In this document: piece after piece, positions 5,976-8,886 of the stretch
How positions within the stretch are numbered: the stretch's first letter is position 1
Layout of the letters: the number at the start of each line of letters is the position of its first letter
Source of the DNA: Deltaproteobacteria bacterium
Lineage (GTDB): Bacteria > Desulfobacterota > Binatia > UBA9968
Length of the DNA stretch: 8,886 nt
NCBI GenBank assembly: GCA_023250495.1
Contig: JAHFAP010000129.1
Coordinates: forward strand, 1-8,886
Reading direction: 5' to 3'
The notes under the pieces: generated by a model
What the model saw: only the letters and a program-made list of their open reading frames with translations
The model's database searches: none
What the model was told of the DNA's origin: nothing
Position numbers and translations under genes: made by a program

Positions 5976-6943
5976 ATGGCTCTTCTCATCCTCCTCCCGC
6001 TCTTAATCTTTGCCTTGCTCTTTCCGTCTGCAGCTCGCTCTCAGGCACCCCTTCAGCGGGTGGTGATCACCTACTCGAGCCGCAGCATCGCATCGATCGA
6101 TCTGTTTGTGGCGCAGGAGCGCGGCTTCTTCCGTGAGGAAGGACTCGACCCCCAGCTCGTGCAGGTCAGGGCCACGGCTGCAATCGCCGCCATCGTCTCG
6201 GGCGAGGTGCACGCGCTCGGCTCGATCGGCAGCGCGGTCCGGGCGATCCAGCGCGGCGCGCCGATCAAAGTGCTGGCCGTGAGTCTCAGACGCCCGCTGT
6301 TCTGGCTGGTGAGCCGGCCGGAGCTTAAGTCTTTCAGGGAGCTCAAGGGAAAGGTCATCGGGACGACGACGATCGGCGGCAGCCAGCACACGGCCGGCAT
6401 TCGCCTGCTGCGCAAAGCCGGCCTCGATCCGGACAAGGACGTGACCGTGGTTCTGGCAGGCGACGTTCCCACTCAGCTCCAGGCGCTGGTCAACGGCTCG
6501 ATCCAGATCGGCATTCTCTCTCCGCCGAGCCTGATCGTGGCCCGGGATAAATATAAGATGAACGTCCTGGCCGGCGCTATGGACGAGTTCGCGAGCCTGC
6601 AAAACGACCTGGGCGTTCTGGAAAAGAACTTGAGAGAGCAGAAGGAGTTGGTCAAGCGCATCCTCCGCGCCCGCGCCAAAGGGAGCCGCTATTTTCAGCA
6701 GAACGAGCGCGGAAGCAGCGAGGTCCTGCCAAAGTTCTCAGCGTCGACCTTCCGACCGCTCTGGAAACTTATCGCATCTCGCGCTCCGCCTTTACGACGG
6801 ATGGGATTCCGACCGATGAGGAGATCCGCGAGTACCTCAAGATGGACGCTCAGATCCTCGGTCTTCCGGCACCAGTTCCGGCCTCAAAGATCTTCGATTT
6901 TTCTCTACAGCGGGAGGTCAACCAAGAGTTGGGGGTGAAATGA
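5976..6943 (+). pseudogene. ABC substrate-binding protein with a one-base frameshift
   Basis: Residues 1 to about 24 are a signal peptide (MALLILLPLL...). ITYSSRSIASIDLFVAQERG and FFREEGLD follow as lobe-one family motifs, then VSGEVHALGSIGSAVRAI and ELKGKVIGTTTIGGS. The frame holds up to GSSEVL (CTG at 6726-6728). From AAA at 6731 the family sequence continues in the -1 frame: KVLSVDLPTALETYR, then TDEEIREYL, and ends FDFSLQREVNQELGVK at the TGA 6941-6943. One missing base, most simply CTGGCC reduced to CTGCC, explains both halves. Unshifted reading gives an Arg/Ser-rich false tail ending at 6938. Restored length is about 323 residues, normal for the family. An ATG at 5904 extends the same frame but precedes the promoter and signal peptide, so 5976 is preferred. 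Either recent inactivation or a sequencing/assembly error is possible. Confidence 0.85.
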
Positions 6944-7938
6944 ACAGCCTTTCAGCAAAGCGCGTTCATCCCTTCAAGTGGCTGGTTCTATCGGGCCTGC
7001 TGCTTTTTCTCTTCTCAGAGCTCGCCATTCCCGTCTCTGCACAGGAGGCAAGGCGAGTGCGCTTGGCCTACTCAGCCTTCAGCGTCGCCTTCTTGAATGT
7101 TTTTCTGGCCCAGGACATGGGGATTTTTAGGAAGCATGGGCTCGATGTCGAGTTGATCCAGATGGCCGGTCCGCTGCCCGTCGCGGCGCTCGTGTCCGGT
7201 GAAATTGATTACTTGACGGGCTTCACGACAGGGCTCGTGGCCGCGGCGCAGGGAGCGCCCCTCAAAGGGATCATGGTGACTATGCGCAAGCCGCCGTTCT
7301 TTATCATTTCTGAGCCGAGCATTCAGAAGCCGGAGGATCTCGCGGGCAAAAGGCTCGGCGTGGACAGGATCGGCAGCCTGCAGCACCTCGTCGCCAGACT
7401 GTTTCTTAAAGTCAAAGGGGTGAATCCGGAGAAGGTCATCTTCACTCAGACCGGCTCGGTCTCCAACACCGTGACGAGCCTCAGCCAGGGTGCCGTTTCC
7501 GCGGCGCTTCTCTCGGGCCCACACAACGTGGTCATGGTGCAAAAGGGCTTCAGGCAGATCGGCGGCGCCGACGAGCTCCCCATGCATTTCCCCACCAGCG
7601 GTCTCGTGGTCAACGAAGCCAGAGTCAAGAGCGATCCCAACCGGATCAAGCCCGCCATCCGCGTGATGCTGGAGTCGTTGGAATTCAGCCAGAGAGAAAA
7701 ATCGCGGGTCATCGGCTATGTGCGGGACAAGTGGAAGCTCGACGCAAAGGTTGCCGACGAGGTTTATGGCCAATGGCTTTCGGCGCTCGCGCTGGACGGG
7801 AAGATCAGCCTGAAGGAGCTCCAGGAATATTTCGACCTCGCCTATGCCTATCGTCAGATTCCCGCTCCGGTGCAGGTTGGGACGGTCATCGATTACACCC
7901 TCCTGGAGCAAGTGTCAAAAGAGAATGTAAGGAGGTAG
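6940..7938 (+). CDS. ABC transporter substrate-binding protein, NMT1/SsuA-like
   Basis: This is an intact periplasmic SBP of 332 residues. It has a long basic n-region (K7, R8, K13), a hydrophobic core 14-28 and cleavage near VSA|Q (34). LAYSAFSVAFLNVFLAQDMGIF (42-63) and KHGLDVELI carry the first-lobe ligand loop. LVSGEIDYLTGF (84-95), then DLAGKRLGVDRIGSLQH (133-149) open lobe two. The end VIDYTLLEQV is family-typical. The ATG overlaps the TGA of the preceding SBP (ATGA, 6940-6943), with a GGGGGTG run just upstream, so translation is coupled. It closely parallels the frameshifted neighbour in motif order and C-terminus (PAPVQVGTVIDYTLLEQV versus PAPVPASKIFDFSLQREV), which suggests tandem duplication. 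The stop codon overlaps the ribosome-binding region of the oxidase gene. No permease is seen; the ligand is unknown. Confidence 0.88.
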   Translation: MNSLSAKRVHPFKWLVLSGLLLFLFSELAIPVSAQEARRVRLAYSAFSVAFLNVFLAQDMGIFRKHGLDVELIQMAGPLPVAALVSGEIDYLTGFTTGLVAAAQGAPLKGIMVTMRKPPFFIISEPSIQKPEDLAGKRLGVDRIGSLQHLVARLFLKVKGVNPEKVIFTQTGSVSNTVTSLSQGAVSAALLSGPHNVVMVQKGFRQIGGADELPMHFPTSGLVVNEARVKSDPNRIKPAIRVMLESLEFSQREKSRVIGYVRDKWKLDAKVADEVYGQWLSALALDGKISLKELQEYFDLAYAYRQIPAPVQVGTVIDYTLLEQVSKENVRR

Positions 7939-7944
7939 GCTACA

Positions 7945-8613
7945 GTGGACAACAGGGCCTTTGTTCAGTCCGTCATTCAGGAGATTATCCAACCCGGGAT
8001 TCAGCGCCTGATGGAGGGCCGCTACTTCTCGGAGCTACGCGAGGGAAAACTGTCCGTCAAGAGACTCCAGGGCTGGGCGATTCAGCACTATCTGCACAAC
8101 AGAGCGATTCTGAAAGCCTTCGCCCTTTCCATGGTGAAGAACGCTCATGACCCTGACCTCTACAACCATTTTTCAAACCAGTTCCACGAGGAGCAAACCC
8201 ACCCGGATCTGGCCAAGCGCTTCGGCCTTGCCATAGGGCTGAAAGAGGAAGACTTCGCCGACGCGACGCCGATCTTCGAGTGTCTTATTCACACCGGCAG
8301 AACGGTGTATAACTCTCTCCTCGGCGCGACCGTGCAGAACCGGGCCTCGGCCCTGACCAGCGAGAGCATGGTCTGCCGTTACTCGGAGGAGTTCAATACT
8401 TACCTGCGAAGGAATTACGGGCTGGGCGACGAGGCGCTGGAGTTCTTTACGGTGCACATGGTCGCCGACAAAGAACACACCGCCCAGGCCGCGGATCTCG
8501 TCGCGCGCTATATCAAGTCCCCGCGAGACGAGCGCCTGGTGCGCGAGAGCGCGCAGCACATGGTGCGCATCAAGCTCGGCAAGTTCGAGGGAATCTACCA
8601 GGCGTACGCCTAG
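7945..8613 (+). CDS. Heme-oxygenase-like diiron oxidase/TenA-PqqC-like protein
   Basis: This is a 222-residue, all-helical, soluble protein of the TenA/PqqC/heme-oxygenase-like fold. Candidate metal ligands are E82 or E83 with H86 (HEEQTHPDL), E140 (TSESMVCRY), and H171, D175 and H178 (HMVADKEH). The H-x3-D-x2-H spacing and the distance to E140 agree with heme-oxygenase-like dimetal oxidases such as CADD. C144 is not in the LPC setting of the thiaminase TenA nucleophile, so thiaminase activity is unlikely. Pipelines often call such proteins TenA family or iron-containing redox enzyme. The start is GTG 7945 with a perfect AAGGAGG (7929-7935) 9 bases upstream, set across the last codons of the SBP, so the two are co-expressed. 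A role on the ligand captured by that SBP is plausible but unproven. Confidence 0.75.
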   Translation: MDNRAFVQSVIQEIIQPGIQRLMEGRYFSELREGKLSVKRLQGWAIQHYLHNRAILKAFALSMVKNAHDPDLYNHFSNQFHEEQTHPDLAKRFGLAIGLKEEDFADATPIFECLIHTGRTVYNSLLGATVQNRASALTSESMVCRYSEEFNTYLRRNYGLGDEALEFFTVHMVADKEHTAQAADLVARYIKSPRDERLVRESAQHMVRIKLGKFEGIYQAYA

Positions 8614-8664
8614 CCGCAGATTGCACCAGACACGCCGTGTTGTCCGCGCTTTGCCTTGTTGAAG

Positions 8665-8886
8665 TTAATCAAACGGCCATTTGGGCTGCAGTTTGTAGGG
8701 AAGCTTCTTGACCAGCTTCTCGGTCGCGCGCTGGGCGCGCCGTAAAATGGTCTTCACGTTCACCGTCTTGATCTTGCGCTTCTCCATCACCACGCGGCCG
8801 TCGATGATGACGCTCTCCACATCCGCCCCTTCGCCGGAGTAGACCAGCGTCGGTATCAATGAGAAGTCATGGAGCGGAATCCAGTT
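8665..8886 (-). CDS. Amidohydrolase, MtaD/TrzN deaminase-like, C-terminal part
   Basis: The last 73 residues of a leftward amidohydrolase run off the right edge. The frame is open to base 8886 (reading WIPLHDFSLIPTLVYSGEG), so the TTG at 8859 is internal. W.P....LVYS..G.DVE.VIIDGRVVM followed by a helix (ILRRAQRATEKL) is the closing beta-sandwich of the adenosine/methylthioadenosine/triazine deaminase branch of the superfamily. Metal ligands lie outside the window, so the reaction cannot be checked. The tail KKLPYKLQPKWPFD is basic and aromatic. It converges on the oxidase gene across a 51-base gap with no clear terminator. Confidence 0.75.
   Translation of the reverse strand, partial: NWIPLHDFSLIPTLVYSGEGADVESVIIDGRVVMEKRKIKTVNVKTILRRAQRATEKLVKKLPYKLQPKWPFD

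Noticed and set aside
6726..6733. Programmed -1 frameshift
   Set aside because: CTGCCAAAG is not an X-XXY-YYZ slippery heptamer, and both reading outcomes end next to the same downstream start, so a simple base loss is the better explanation.
7072..7911. 279-codon minus-strand ORF opposite the intact SBP
   Set aside because: Antisense shadow rich in His, Asp and Arg; the plus frame is a complete family protein with a signal peptide.
7945..8613. Thiaminase II (TenA) function
   Set aside because: The active-site cysteine context of TenA is missing, and metal-ligand-like residues of the dimetal oxidase group are present instead.
8614..8664. ACAC-GCC-GTGT as a terminator between convergent genes
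   Set aside because: Only 4 base pairs with no T-run on either strand; too weak to call.

Overview
The window reads like a chromosomal segment of an uncultured, moderately GC-rich diderm bacterium. The secreted proteins carry Sec signal peptides of the A-x-A type with no lipobox cysteine, which fits a periplasm. Many solitary substrate-binding proteins (SBPs) mixed with amidohydrolases recall metagenomic soil or groundwater lineages such as Binatia, Rokubacteria or other former Deltaproteobacteria. That placement is inference from gene content only. No RNA gene, CRISPR array, transposase or phage gene was seen.

Layout. At 1-648 is the C-terminal part of an NMT1/SsuA-type SBP cut by the window edge. 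At 649-1192 is a mostly non-coding stretch with one small leftward ORF of 69 residues. At 1193-2071 is an alpha/beta hydrolase of the kynurenine-formamidase-like type. At 2152-2445 is the shell of another SBP: signal peptide and first strand joined in frame to an SBP C-terminus, with the core missing. At 2501-4186 is an amidohydrolase of the N-acyl-D-amino-acid deacylase group. A palindromic array of 7-base units (4171-4240) separates it from an intact SBP (4246-5214). A leftward msrA (5219-5776) converges on that SBP with a 4-base gap. Between msrA and the next rightward unit are two divergent promoters flanking a 56-base palindromic repeat. The rightward unit is an SBP with a one-base frameshift (5976-6943), an intact SBP overlapping it by ATGA (6940-7938), and a heme-oxygenase-like diiron/TenA-like protein (7945-8613). 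The window ends in the C-terminus of a leftward amidohydrolase resembling the MtaD/TrzN deaminases (8665-8886).

How the genes may work together. Five SBP genes or remnants occur with no ABC permease or ATPase in view, interspersed with enzymes that cut C-N or ester bonds (formamidase-like hydrolase, D-aminoacylase-like amidohydrolase, deaminase-like amidohydrolase) and one likely metal-dependent oxidase. A reasonable inference is capture and breakdown of small N-containing organic compounds, but no substrate can be read from the sequence. Two of the four SBP genes lying wholly inside the window are damaged, suggesting turnover in this family. The points most worth a second look are the frameshift, the internally deleted SBP, the oxidase coupled to an SBP, the deacylase lacking standard zinc ligands, and the very short predicted leaders.
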